Source of the DNA: Hydnum rufescens UP504
Taxonomy: Eukaryota > Basidiomycota > Agaricomycetes > Cantharellales > Hydnaceae
Length of the DNA stretch: 64,000 nucleotides
Assembly (NCBI GenBank): GCA_014904985.1
Contig: MU128909.1
Location: 172,566-236,565 of the forward strand
Reading direction: 5' to 3'
The position numbers and the translations under genes were made by a program. Shown here piece by piece: positions 22,879-34,740 of the stretch. Within the stretch, counting starts at the first letter, position 1, and each line of letters opens with the position of its first letter. A model generated the notes under the pieces. The model saw only the letters and a list, made by a program, of their open reading frames with translations. It searched no databases and had not been told where the DNA came from.

Positions 22879-25287
22879 ATGGCTTCTCCCGGCGCGAAGT
22901 ATCTTCTCAACCTCCTTCCCAAGCTACTCCTTCCTGCTCTCCTTGTGCATTATCTGTGTTGGTTTGTGCAAGATTCTCTACCTCTCCTCCGATATTCGGC
23001 GGTTAGGGCAGTGCTCTACGTAAGTCATCCACTGGCGAGTTCAGCTGCAAAGCAGAAATGATGTGTCGATCACAGTTATGTGCCGGGCCGCTGTATCTGT
23101 ATGCGCGGTTCGTTTGGACCAGAGCACTTGCTGCCCGTCGAGCCCACAAATTGGGAGCCACCTTCTTTCCAGTACATCAAGGGAAGTGGCCTGGTGGTGT
23201 GGACTTTGTCCTGGACACCATGCGAACCCTTGATTCGGAATACATCGCCGATAGGCTTCTTACACTAACAAAGGAGCATGGGCCAACATTCACCATCAGT
23301 TTCATGGGGGAGGAGGCGGTACGATGCCTTCTTCTGAACCTATATTTCCCATAGTTTCTAAACGAGCGACCAGATCTTTACCACAGAGCCTCATTACATC
23401 AAGCAGATATTGGCTACCAATTTTCCAAATGCAAGCACTGGTTTTGCGACCACGTCCCTCTGATATTAACGCCCCACCTAGTATGTCAAGGGAAAAGAAA
23501 GATTCGGCGACGCAACCAGCTCCGTCCTTGGTTCTGGAGTTTTCAATTCCGACGGTTAGCGTTGTCCCCCTGCGGTCGCGGAACAATGTGATTGAACGTT
23601 CATAGGTGATATGTGGAAATTCCATCGGACGATGGCTCGACCTTTCTTCACTCGCGAGAGAGTTAGGGAATTTGACATCTTTGCGCGCCACGCCGACGAG
23701 GTCATACAGAAAATGAAGGATAGCTTCAATGATGGTACACCAGTTGATATGCAGGTGTGGTCCCCACAATGATTCCTTTTCTTTATCACCCTCATCCCCA
23801 CTCTAGGACGTTATGGCTCGGTTCACATTAGATTCAGCCTCCGAATTCCTCTTCGGTTCCTGTGTGAATAGCATCTTGGAACCCTTCGGCACACCTGGAG
23901 AGAGGGCCCCAAGAGCGGAAAGTTCAAACACCCATCCCACACCAGTTGCCTTCAGTCGAGCCTTCACAAATGCACAATTTCTTATTAGTCGTCGGACGCG
24001 TATGGGCCACGTCTGGAAACTCTGGGAAATTCCACGCGACGAGTCCCACAAATTTGTCGTCGACATCGATCGGTTCCTTGACCCCATAACGGAGGCCGCC
24101 CTTTCCAGGAGAAGGGATATGGTCGAGCTATTAGCTGGATCCAAGGTGTCTGGAGAGATTGAAAATGATATGACGTTCTTGGACCATATGGTGACTCAGA
24201 CCCAGGGTACTGTAGATTCTGACTTGAATTCCCGATTGATTGATCACCTCATCCTCATTTTTCAGATCCGAAAATAATTCGCGACTCGCTCATGAATATG
24301 CTTATCGCGGGACGTGACACTGTATGTCTTTTTCTCGAGCTCTAGATGTCAATATTTACAGTGCCCTCTCCAGACCGCTTCTAATCTCACATTTGTTGTA
24401 TATATGCTGTCGCAACATCCTGCAGTTCTCTCCCGCCTTAGGGATGACATCTTGCACGTTGTCGGTCCCGTTAAAGTCCCAACTTACGATGATATTCGTA
24501 ACCTTCAGTACCTCCGCGCCGTCATAAATGGTGAGTATGAATCTTCAACTTTCTGCCCCACCTTCCATCTGGGCATATATCTCTACGGGCCTTAGAAACT
24601 TTACGTCTATTTCCTCCCGTGCCATTGAACGTACGAGACACAATCAATGAGGATGTATGGGTAGGGGAGGACGGAAAGCGATATTATATCGGTCCCAATA
24701 TGTCGTACGTCAACGGGCTTGAGTTCGACGATCCCGAATGCTGCTAATCGTTTTACTTGGCACAGTACTTCTTACAGTGTCCTGATAATGCACCGTAACC
24801 CAGCTTATTGGGGCGAAGATGCGTTGGAGTTTGATCCCGACCGCTGGATTGATGATAGGCTACATAAACTCACTGAAAATCCATTTGCTTTCCTGCCTTT
24901 CAATGGTGCGTGTATTGATCATCGTGTCCAGATAAACCATCTCAGTTTCCACCATTCCCTCGCTCCATAGCCGGGCCCCGGATTTGTCTGGGCCAGCAAG
25001 TAGGAGGATAAAAGCAGCTCATGTTACCGTTTGATGCTGACTGGGCCTCTCACATCTAGTTCGCGTATAACGAAGTCTCATTCATGATCATTCGCCTCCT
25101 CCAATCTTTTAGCTCCGTGGAGTTGAGACCTGATGCGCAGCCAAAGGGATGTCTTCCTTCGCTCGACTGGCTACCCCATGGCAGGAATCTCGTAGAAAAG
25201 ATTTGGCCTCGTGCGCACCTGACGTTGTACGTTGCAGGGGGGCTATGGCTGACGATGGGCGAAGCGAACGTAGCTGGAGACGCTTGA
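22879..25287 (+). CDS. Cytochrome P450, CYP63-like, membrane-anchored monooxygenase
   Basis: The start MASPGAKYLLNLLPK is shared with the second copy, so I prefer it to an in-frame upstream ATG. A hydrophobic anchor follows (LLLPALLVHYLCWFVQD). Exons assemble to [75 protein letters not shown] (I-helix), ETLRLFPPVPLNVRD (ExxR) and ALEFDPDRWID. The haem loop is AGPRICLGQQ, with the Cys ligand present. The protein ends WPRAHLTLYV...VAGDA with TGA at 25285-25287. About a dozen short introns are needed, and no disruption was found. CYP63 enzymes of white-rot fungi oxidise alkanes, fatty acids and aromatics. The substrate here is unknown. Confidence 0.85.
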
Positions 25288-25381
25288 ATAGTGTGGATAA
25301 CTTCACCCCTCTCGCTGATGGCCTGACTCACGCGATGGACAATCCCCCCCGCGTCGCATGATCGAGCTCTTGTACTGCACA

Positions 25382-26060
25382 TTACCCAAGCACCACCCAT
25401 AAAGAATGCAAGCTGGTATAAACTAATACATTTATCTCAGGGACAAACCTTGCTAAGTAACTCACCGGAATCGAGCAGTTCTGTGGATCATGAGTACTCA
25501 ACCTAGCATCACTTCTGGCATATACTGGGAACCCAAATGCGCGCCCTCCAATAAAGGCCATCACCTCAGTTTCCAAATCGAGTCCATCAAGTGGATCTCC
25601 TGCAAATGTTGCATTGACAAAGGCGGTAGTTTTTGCCTTTCCGTCAGAAAAGGTACCAACTTTTCTTTGCGAAAAGGTCTCCCATTTTTCCACGCAATAG
25701 TAAGTCATCGAAACCTGTTGTAAGATACAATACAATGCAGCTAAATGCCTCATCACTCAAGAAATAGACATCTCTCACATCTTGAATCAATTGGTGTGCA
25801 TGTGGCTATTCTTTCAATCGCGGAAGATCCATGAAAGCAACCGAAGGCTCTGCCAACTTTAACCAAGTCTAGCTGTCCGTTGCTAAATATCTGGAGAGAG
25901 CTGAGATCCTATAACTAAAGAATTGACCTGGAGTTATTGCACCCAAATTCAGGGCTGAGTCAGAATCACGGATCTTGCATCCCGTTCCCCGTGATCCGTT
26001 GAGTTGGGGGGTCCTCTGGACAAGGGCGCAGGCTGCGCAGCTGCTCGATAAGTGAGACAC
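25382..26060 (-). CDS. Possible small gene, unknown
   Basis: A coding-like exon starts MTYYCVEKWETFSQRK near 25708 and contains FAGDPLDGLDLETEVMAF and GFPVYARSDARL. It ends at a good donor, P|GTGAGTTACTT. An upstream ORF from 26060 (MSHLSSSCAACALVQ) could be a first exon. I do not recognise the protein and could not confirm a complete structure. It may equally be a fragment. Confidence 0.25.
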
Positions 26061-26606
26061 ATGTACCTGAGAAATATAGATAGATCGATTATGCGGTTGA
26101 GAAAATTATGGCGTAAATATAGACCTGATCATGAGAGTCGATAGCTAAAAACGGGAGCATTCGCTAAAGAAAAACACTTGTAGCTTAGTACCGTACCTAA
26201 GCATGTACTGGTCTAGCAAGGGGTGGAGGCGCGAACTGTACAACGCCTCGAACTTCCGTCGTAACCTGTGTTCTGCGCCATGTGATCTGGAGCAAGAGGT
26301 AGTTTGTACCGCTAAAACCCAAAGAACCTCCAGGTCGCGACGTTGATGATTCCAGGTTCGAATCTCAGCCGGACGAGGGCTACCAAAGAAAACCTAGGTG
26401 TATGGGACATGCTAGGACTGTGACGCGCTAAATAGAGACAAAACGAAACAAGGCGATGTCCTTAACAACGGAAGGCCAATAAATAGGATCAAGTAGTTCG
26501 AAAGTGAGGCTGATAACGATGAGAGTGCGCTTGCTGATGGATTAAACGGCCGGCAATGACGACCAAGAAGAGAGATCGTGAATGCGAACCGTCTTGTTGG
26601 ATGAAT

Positions 26607-28394
26607 CTATGCACAGAGGATGCCTTGCGGTCGTTGTATGCAATGGGATAACGTGTAATGATATATCGGAATTAATGATGCCGGATCGTCGTCACCGTGC
26701 GTAACCTTGATGTGGTGGGGGCCATAATTGAGTGCTTCGGGATCATATCGTCGCCCATCGTCCGTAGGGTAAGACGATGGAAATGATGGTGAGTTTTGGA
26801 ACTTTTCTCCCGGCGTCCCAGTTCCTGCCTCCTTCGCATTCTGCGCATCTAACGCGTTGAGCGCCTCTGTCGCACCTCCAACACCGGCACGGGTTCCCCA
26901 ACCAGTCTGTCGCAAAGAAATCAAATGTCTGACGGGATACGAGTACACCCCAAACCACAAACCTCATGCAACGTGAGCAAGGCGTAAATTTTCATGACAG
27001 CAAAGTAATAACCGAAGAGAATGAAGGCGGGGACGTAGACGATATCTTGGGGACGATTCCAAAGATGTGGAATCAATTTTGCTGTTCGGGTTGCGGTGAG
27101 CCACACCATGTAACTCAAAATTACGTTCCTGAGGAAAGCAATGAAGAAAGCTGTCTTCCCTGAGGCAAAAACTGACGTACCACCAGGGCAAGTGAAACCA
27201 CCTTTATCTACGGGTTTTGTGCTTTTGTAGACGACTATAGATACGAGAACCGGCCCGACGAGGAGTGTGAAGGGATTGAACAATTTATCCACCTACGTGG
27301 GAATATTAATCTCGGCGACGCCACCATCACCATTGCCAAGAACTTACCATAGTATAAGCACAGTAAGGATGCGATGTCCAAATATAGCGCTCCATAAATA
27401 AGGAACGCAAGTCAGACCGCCAAGTATTCCTAGTCCACCGTAGGACTTGCTTGAGGAAGCGCCAATTGGGCTTCATAGTACTCAATAGTTCTGCCTCTTT
27501 GCAGCACTGGACGTATGTGTTCCATCCATGGCTGACCATCCATCGTGTTAGGAACTTGTCATCACCCGAATTAAGATGGTATTTGCCGAGCCAGTAGTCA
27601 TGTGTGAAGCCGTAGAGGAACTCAGGGTCCTTGAGAATGATCGTCCTGTACGCAGCAGTTCGCCCAGATAGACAAGGGACTCCGCCATCGATATGTGTCG
27701 ACGCCGAGATTTCAATGTTACGAATGGTGAGACGAAAGGCTGCGAGGACCTCCCATACGGTCATACGCTTCCCGACAGGTTGGACACGCTGAGAAGTACC
27801 GACACCACCCACTTTCTGGTCTTCGAAGCATGCGAGCATGTACGGCAGCATCATAGGTGGCCAAATGGCGTCGTCATCTGCGAAGACAATGATGTCCGTA
27901 GTTACGTTCTTGATCCCATGAGACATCTGTAGTCGTTTGTTGGCAAAGGGGACTGTGAGCACCCGAATCCGAGACGGATCAACGGCATTGGCGAGTTCCT
28001 GCAGCGGACCCAGCATCTTTTCTTCTGTAATGATAATAATCTCTTTGGGTTTCCCGACGAGCCAACTGTGAGCGGCCTCCTTGAACTCTTCTCCGGCATC
28101 TATGGTGGGCACGATAATCGTGACATCCTCAGAGGCGATATAAGTTGGGTTTTCGGGCAACGGCACAGGTCTATACGCCAGGAATGCGGATACTCGAATG
28201 AGGTACCATAAGTATCGATAAAACCTGAAGAAAAAACGTGAGTGCCACCACGTCCCCCAAGGCGAAGAGAAGGGGAATGTTACCCAATGACACCAAAGGG
28301 GACGACTGAAAAGGAGAAGTGAGCTAAGTGTCTCGGCTTGGCAGATGAAGGGGTACTCACAGATGGCAAACTTGTCAGAGGTGAGATACAACAT
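26607..28394 (-). CDS. Glycosyltransferase family 2, Cps1-like polysaccharide synthase
   Basis: Membrane GT2 enzymes of this fungal group resemble hyaluronan and cellulose synthases and build cell-surface polysaccharide. The exons read YLTSDKFAI, VVPFGVIG, then FYRYLWYLIRVSAFLAYRPV. The catalytic segments are VTIIVPTIDAG, IIVFADDDAIWP (DDD), DGGVPCLSGRTAAYR, SGDDKFLTRW and QVLRWTRNTW (QxxRW). Several C-terminal membrane spans follow, then GWGTRAGVGG and a hydrophilic tail ending at 26607. The first ATG in frame is 28392-28394 (MLYLTSDK). Coding-like sequence extends about 40 residues further 5' without an ATG, so an upstream exon may exist. The gene lies between the two inverted CYP63 copies. 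Confidence 0.8.
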
Positions 28395-31046
28395 GTTGTA
28401 GCCGACGGCAAGCCGGCGCCGTTCGTGGTTGTCGACGAGACGATAGGTGGATGGACAGGCGGAAAGAGGCAACGAGCGTGCGGTGAGAGCAATCGATGTT
28501 GTCACGGGTATAGGGAGTACGTAAAATTAGGACCCGTGAAAAAATTCGTGTATGGATCCACAAAACGCTATTTTAGTTGTCTTCAAATTTCTCAAAATTT
28601 TTCCTGTTTGGTGGTCGTTTATCGGACACAGGTCATTTGGTAGTCATTTGGGGATCGGACCTCTCAAAATCCCAAATCCAACCAAAAAACCCAAATGAGC
28701 CCCGCCACCGCCCATCCAAAAATGCCCCTAGAAGTCTTACATCCTCCTTGATAGCTTGCCTTGTTTCTTCAATTGCCGATTAGCACTGCACTCCAGATTC
28801 CCAGGGTTTCATAGAGTCAATACCATCACCCCCCAATGTCCTCGTGGCCTTCACAGTGGATTTCTTAATGCTAAGGCCATTGAGAGTGGACACCTCCCGG
28901 TGATGCGACCCGCAAGAATCAGACCGATAGTTGTACGTGTCACGTTGTCAAAGGGATAGGAATCAGGCAGTAGCAAACCAGCCAAATAGGCGTAGCTTGA
29001 TGCGGAGAATTTGAGGGGTTTATATCTGGGCTGTGTCATGCATTGCCGCCCAAGCAATGCGCATCTGGCTAACTGTTACTTAATGTTCTCAGGCACAATA
29101 TTGATATAAGTCCAGATAAAAGCCATCGCATAGCCCCCCTTAAGCGTCTAGCGGTCTTTGATCACCTCGTCTACTGCTCTCTCTGCTGTGCTCATCGATG
29201 TAATACCTGTCGAGGTGGGCAAACGGAGAAGTGGGAATCAATGCCATAAAACGACCCAACTAAGTCCTTTAGATAGCGTTCAAGAGCTCTTGAATTGGAT
29301 ATCACAGGTACCGACTCCGCCGTTCTCGTCATACGGATTACGGGGTCACCAAGACGTCCCAAGCGTCCAAAAAATGGCCAGCTCTTGGATTGGATATTAT
29401 GGGCATCGATTCGGCCTTTTTCCCCATACGGATTGCAGCAGTACCAAGGCGTACATGTTCCGCCGGTGGACCCGTACATACCTAGCAAAACCTATGCAAA
29501 GCACAGTAGGCGTCCAATAGCAGACAGCTATATTTGCTCGTTCTTGCACTGCTTGCACGTCATATGACTACATAGATCCAAGACACGATGAGCTAAATGC
29601 CCTCAAACACATTGAGATCAAAAACGTACTTACAGTCTTTTCAATCCTGGGGTTACTGCGCTTTGTCCATTCTTTGGTATTGCTCTTGATCCAGTTTGCT
29701 GTCTCGCTATTGCCTGCGCATTTCTTCAACCGCAATTTGGACATCCGCATAACGCACAGTCGGCACGATCGTCTGGAGAGCTGGTTTCGTACTCGCCGGC
29801 GCACATGAAAGGCCATATGAGCATCCTGGATGCGGAGTTGCTGATTGTTTGAGACATAGGCCTGCGCGAGCAGCTCATGATATCGTTATAGAGATCCTCG
29901 TTCGAAACGACTCTATGGAATATGGATGAAGCCCGGCTCAGCTTGAATAGCGCAAACTCGGTCCATGCAACGAATGGGGAGTTCGCCCTCTTCCCAGGTC
30001 TTTGGTGTGGAGATATGTCTCCCGGCAAGTAGAGCAGTACATGTGGCCACAACCTCGTGACATGACATCAGGTCGTCAATCGTCGCAACAAATAGGGAGG
30101 GCACACAAACGGGGGCCGAGATGGTTGTGATTGTTTGGAACGAGTTGAAGAGGTCCCGCGAGTGACGCAACGTGAAGATGGAGGCATAAGAGGGGAAAGC
30201 CAGGTTCGCTGTTGCATGTTGAGGGATCAAGGGCACTGACGCTGATGGGGCGAGGACCTTGGATGGATCGCCCGTGTATCGCCCGATCCATTTCTCCTAG
30301 CACTTGGGATCGTGCGGGCAAATACGCGATGCTGACCTATTATTCCCCATAGTGGCGGAATTAGTAAAGTACTGAACGGCGATGGTGCAACATGGGAAGA
30401 GCTCATGGAGGCACCCGAGATACCTGAAGCATGTTCTGCATCCCTCTAGCTCTCCATTATGGCCTCGGCGCTGGCCTTACGTCATAGTCATCATCGTCAG
30501 GCATCTCTCCATCGTCCAGAGAAGAGTCTGGGGTCCTAGACAGAGATCACGCGGAGGACGAGACGGGAAATCAAGGAGGCTGGGCACCTCGCAAGGTCAC
30601 TCCAATAGCACCAAAGCAGAGTGCCCTGGTTTTCAACGCACAAGAAGAAAAAATTTGAGGTGAACGAGCATATGGGCAAGAGCTGCTGATGGAAAACGGT
30701 CATGACACCCTATAAAACTAGTAAGTACTGCAGTAGTTGCGGTTACCAAAAAGATTGACAGTGACTTGGATCCGATCTTGTCGTAGCTAGATCGCCTCAA
30801 TGAAGCACATATGTGAATACACAAGCTGACAAACACTTTCGAGCAAGGTTGCTGGCATCTCTAGTACTAGTACTAGTTAAGTGAAGTGAATAGCGAGAGA
30901 ATCCAAGTTATTTTGCGACCCCTAAATAAATAGGCCATGCACTTCAGGAGACAAACACATGGGAATTCCTAGATCATGCGATGTTGGGCTTGGAAGGAAT
31001 TTTCCATCGTGTGCACAAGGTCATCGGCGATAGGGCTGAATATAAT
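28395..31046. other. Gene-poor spacer with RING debris
   Basis: Apart from the RING-like relic, no intact gene is visible. Two diverged copies of a segment of about 100 bp (CTCTTG.ATTGGATAT, then CATACGGATT) occur near 29285-29370 and 29375-29460, an old tandem duplication. Confidence 0.5.
29600..30240 (-). pseudogene. Degenerate RING-type zinc-finger gene
   Basis: Read on the minus strand, one frame gives ALPICCDD, an in-frame stop, then RGCGHMYCSTCRETYLH, a clear half of a C3HC4 RING (30020-30060). A second frame just after reads ELPIRCMDRVCAIQ, and a third reads RVVSNEDLYNDIM. In RING/IBR-type E3 ligases similar motifs follow one another in a single frame. The stop and frame changes indicate a decayed gene. 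The family is uncertain beyond RING. Confidence 0.4.
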
Positions 31047-33463
31047 TCAAGCATCGCCAGTCACGCTCGCTTCCCCCATCGTCAGCCACAAGCCCCCCAT
31101 AACGTACAATGTCAGGTGTGCACGAGGCCAAATCTTTTCGACGAGATTCCTGCCACGCGGAGGCCAGTCGGATCGGGGAATGGATCCTTTTGGCTGCGCG
31201 TCGGGTCTCAACTCCACGGAGCTAAAAGATTGGAGAAGGCGGATGATCATGAACGACAGTTCGTTATACGCGAACTAGTAGAGGTGAAGAGAGGCCTAGT
31301 CAGAACATCGAATGGCAACATGAACTACGGTTATCCTCGTACTTGCTGACCCAGACAAATCCGGGGGCCGGCTATAGAGGGAAGAAACAGTAGAAGCGGA
31401 CATATTTTACTTGGAGATGGTGATCGCGATCGATACACGTACCATTGAAAGGCAGGAAAGAAAATGGATTTTCAGTGAATTTACGCAGCCTATCGTCAAT
31501 CCAGCGGTCGGGATCGAACTCCAGTGCATCTTCGCCCCAATAAGCTCGGCTACGTTGCATTAACATGGGACTATAAGGAATGCTGTGCAAAGAAACACAA
31601 TGAGGACCATTCGGGATAGTCGAATTGAAGCCCGTTGACGTACGACATATTGGGACCGACATAGTATCGCTGCCCGTCTTCCCCTGTCCATATATCTTCC
31701 TCGATCGAGTCTCGCATGTTCAATGGCACCGGAGGAAATAGACGTAGAGTTTCTAAGGTCAGTAGAGCGACATTCGCCTAGATGGAAGACGGAACAGAAA
31801 GTTGAAGATTCATGCTCACCATTGATGACTGCCCGGAGATACTGAATATTGCGTATGTCATCGTAAGTTGGGTATTCCACCGGACCGACGACGCGCAAGA
31901 TGTCATCCCTAAGGCGGACGAAAACCGCGGGGTGTTGCGACAGCAAATACACAATATATGTGAGAGTACAAGCGGTCTGGACAGGCCCTTGTGAGTATTG
32001 ACATCTGGAGCACGAGGAAGCTGACATACAGTATCACGTCCCGCGATAAGCATATTCATGAGCGAATCACGAATTATTTTCGCATCTGAAAAACGAGGCG
32101 ATCAGCCCATGGAGAAGTCGAGTCGGAGTCGACATTACCCTGGGTCTGAGTCACCATATGGTCCAAGAATGTCATCTCATCTTCAATCTCTCCAGGTACT
32201 TTGGGTCCGCCCAGTTCCCTGCCCCTGGCAAGGGCAGCCTCTGTTATGGGGCCAAGGAAACGATCCATGTCAGCGACAAATTTGAGGGACTCGTCGCGCC
32301 GCATTTCCCAGAGCTTCCAGCTGTGGCCCAGACGTGTGCGGCGATTAATAAGGAATTGTGCTTTTGTAAAGGCTTGAACGAAGGCAGTTACTGTTGGATG
32401 GGAGTCTGAGCTTTCCATGCTTGGAAGGCTCTCTCCAGGTTTGGCAAAGGGTTCCAAGATGCTATTCACGCAGGAACCAAAGAGGAATTCGGTTGCCGAA
32501 TCTATCGTGAACCGGGCCATAGCGTCCTGGATCTGGGGATGAGTGTGATCACGAAAACAAATCACGGATGGGGCCACACCTGCATATCAACTGGTGTACC
32601 ACTATTGAAGCTGTCCTTCATTTTCTGTATGACCTTGTCGGCGTGGCCGGCAAGGATATCAAATTCCCTGCACTCTCTCGCGAGTGAAGAAAGGTCGAGC
32701 CATAGTCCGATGGAATTTCCACAGATCACCTATGATGTTGTTTCCTCCAATTGTTCCGCGACTGCAAGGGAGACAATGCTCACCGTCGGCATTGAAAACA
32801 CCGGTACCGAGAACAGAATTGGTCGCGTCGCCGAACCTTTCTTCTCCCTTGACATACTAACAGTGGGGGATTAACAACGGCGGGATGTGGACGATGCAAA
32901 ACTAGTGCTTGCATTTGGGAAATTGGTAGCCAAAATATGCTTGATATGACGAGGTTCTGTGGTGAAGATCTGCTCGTTTGGTTAGAGACAGGAAAATATA
33001 CGTTCAGAAGAAGGCATCCGTACCACCTCCTCCCCCATGAATCTCATGATGAATGTTGGCCCATACTCCTCCGTCAGTGCAAGAAATTTATCGGCAATGT
33101 ATTCCGAATCAATAGTCCGCACGATGTCTACGATGACGTCCAGACCAAGAGGCCACCTTGTTCGATATACTGGGAAGAAGGTGGCTCCCAATTTGCGGGC
33201 TCGGCGGACAGCAAGTGCACTCCTCCAAAGGACCCGGGAATACAAGTACAGCGGCCCAGCGGATAGCTGTGGATCGGCACATTATTTCTGGTGTGCAGCT
33301 GAACCGCGACTGGATAACTTACGTATATCACTGCCCTAACCGCTGAAGATCGGAGGAGAGGTAGGAGATCTTGCACATACCAAGACAGATAGTGCACAAG
33401 GAGAGCAGGAAGGAGTAGCTTGAGAAGGAGTTGAAGAAGATACTGCACGCCAGGGGAAGCCAT
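31047..33463 (-). pseudogene. Second CYP63-like P450, inverted copy with a 1-nt insertion
   Basis: It is collinear with the P450 at 22.9-25.3 kb, from MASPGVQYLLQLLLK to LTLYV...VTGDA. It retains GATFFPVYRTRW, MLIAGRDT, ETLRLFPPVPLN, FDPDRWID and the haem loop AGPRICLGQQ. Near 32669-32673 it reads GAGAGTGCAGGGAATT where the other copy reads GAGAGTTAGGGAATT. The extra base turns RERVREFD into RERVQGI followed by a stop. Downstream sequence is in the shifted but otherwise conserved frame. The gene is probably inactivated recently, or the base is a sequence error. One intron ends AAG where the paralogue has CAG. Confidence 0.7.
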
Positions 33464-34740
33464 GGACGAAGACGGCAAGGCAGCCCAATCACTGCTTGTA
33501 AATATATTCTCCAATTCTTCCCTGAGCGCAAAGCCAACCGTCCTGTCTGTTTCATCACTGGTTGATCAGGAAAGTGTCGCGATACTGGAGATAGGATACT
33601 CTCCCCTGGAGTTGCCAGGATTGGCGGGGGAGAACCCAAAACCGGGCAAGGACAATATGGCACGCGATCACCCACGACCGCTAGAATGTGATAGTCCCAT
33701 TCCGAGAGCATTAGAGCTCAAATATGCAGCCTTATCAGCCCCATGCCCAGCTCACTGGCAGAAGCACTGATACTACGGGTACCATATATTGGCCAATCAT
33801 GGGGCTCTCGTCGCATACCCGCCCTGTAAGAGCTTCTCTAAGAAGTACTGCCACCGGCGCAACCTTGGAGTATCCAGGAACAACCCATTCTAGAGGCGAG
33901 TTCTGATATCCACTGATGCTGACTGTCACGAATCCACTTCATCAAAGTTGTTGGCCCCGAGAGGGTGGGATCGCATGGGAGATAGGAAGCGCTGCCAATA
34001 TTAGTGGAAATGCGCGTAGTAACAAGTCCAGCAGCGAGGAGCGATTCAGCGCACGCTTCCATATATAGAAATTCAATTTAGTTTGTGACTGCCTTAGTCC
34101 AGCCACTGTGACCTGTGACCAGACGCATGACATAAAATTCCACTGTCAAGTTTAACGAATTGGTCCCCAAATAAATAGTAAACCGATTTGCCTGTCAGGC
34201 CAATGCACAAACTTCTTCACACCCTTTATGCAGCACAAGTACTGCAAATAGGGCGACAGGCCACTTAGTCAATGGTCCAGAATGGATCACCTCCAGCACA
34301 CCCCAGGACACAAAAGAATGATGAAATTCACTTGGCCGATAAGCCAACACGAAAAACTTCCACCCTGCGACACAAAGCCAACCATGCTTTTTTTGGACCG
34401 TCCAACTCTATATTGGAGCTACAGGTGTCCATTATATTATTCTGAGAATCTGAGCCATGAACCATGACAAGAGAGGAGGGCAATGAAATAATGGCAGGGG
34501 AGAGATTACACCCGAGAAAATCAAGAAGACAGAGTAGCCGTTCACAAAGTGGATTCTCCCAGATGTTTAGTCCTGCACCCTTGTCCAATAATCTAAAGAA
34601 GCTGGAGCTTTCTACTAGCGCAGTCGGGCAACAGAAGGCTGAGGTCTGGTTCTTTCAACCGTTGCGGTACAAACGTCTGTGAGTCAAAAGACGCAGTCAG
34701 GGGAGTTGCATTGCTTTTAAGAGGGGTGGAAACGCACCAA
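33464..34740. other. Spacer between P450 copy and hydroxylase gene
   Basis: No recognised gene. A minus-strand stretch (33735-34133) has hydrophobic, coding-like frames (LLLRAFPLILAALPISHA; VAPVAVLLREALTG), but no complete structure or known family could be established. Confidence 0.4.

Noticed and set aside
26310..26400. Possible tRNA (GGTTCGAATCT B-box-like sequence)
   Set aside because: The T-arm stem has mismatches at the second and third positions from its outer end, and no acceptor stem or A box could be paired.
28590..28700. Similarity to 49100-49210 (CAAAATCCCAAA-type sequence) as a dispersed repeat
   Set aside because: The shared words are A/C-rich and low complexity; by eye the match is not longer than expected by chance.
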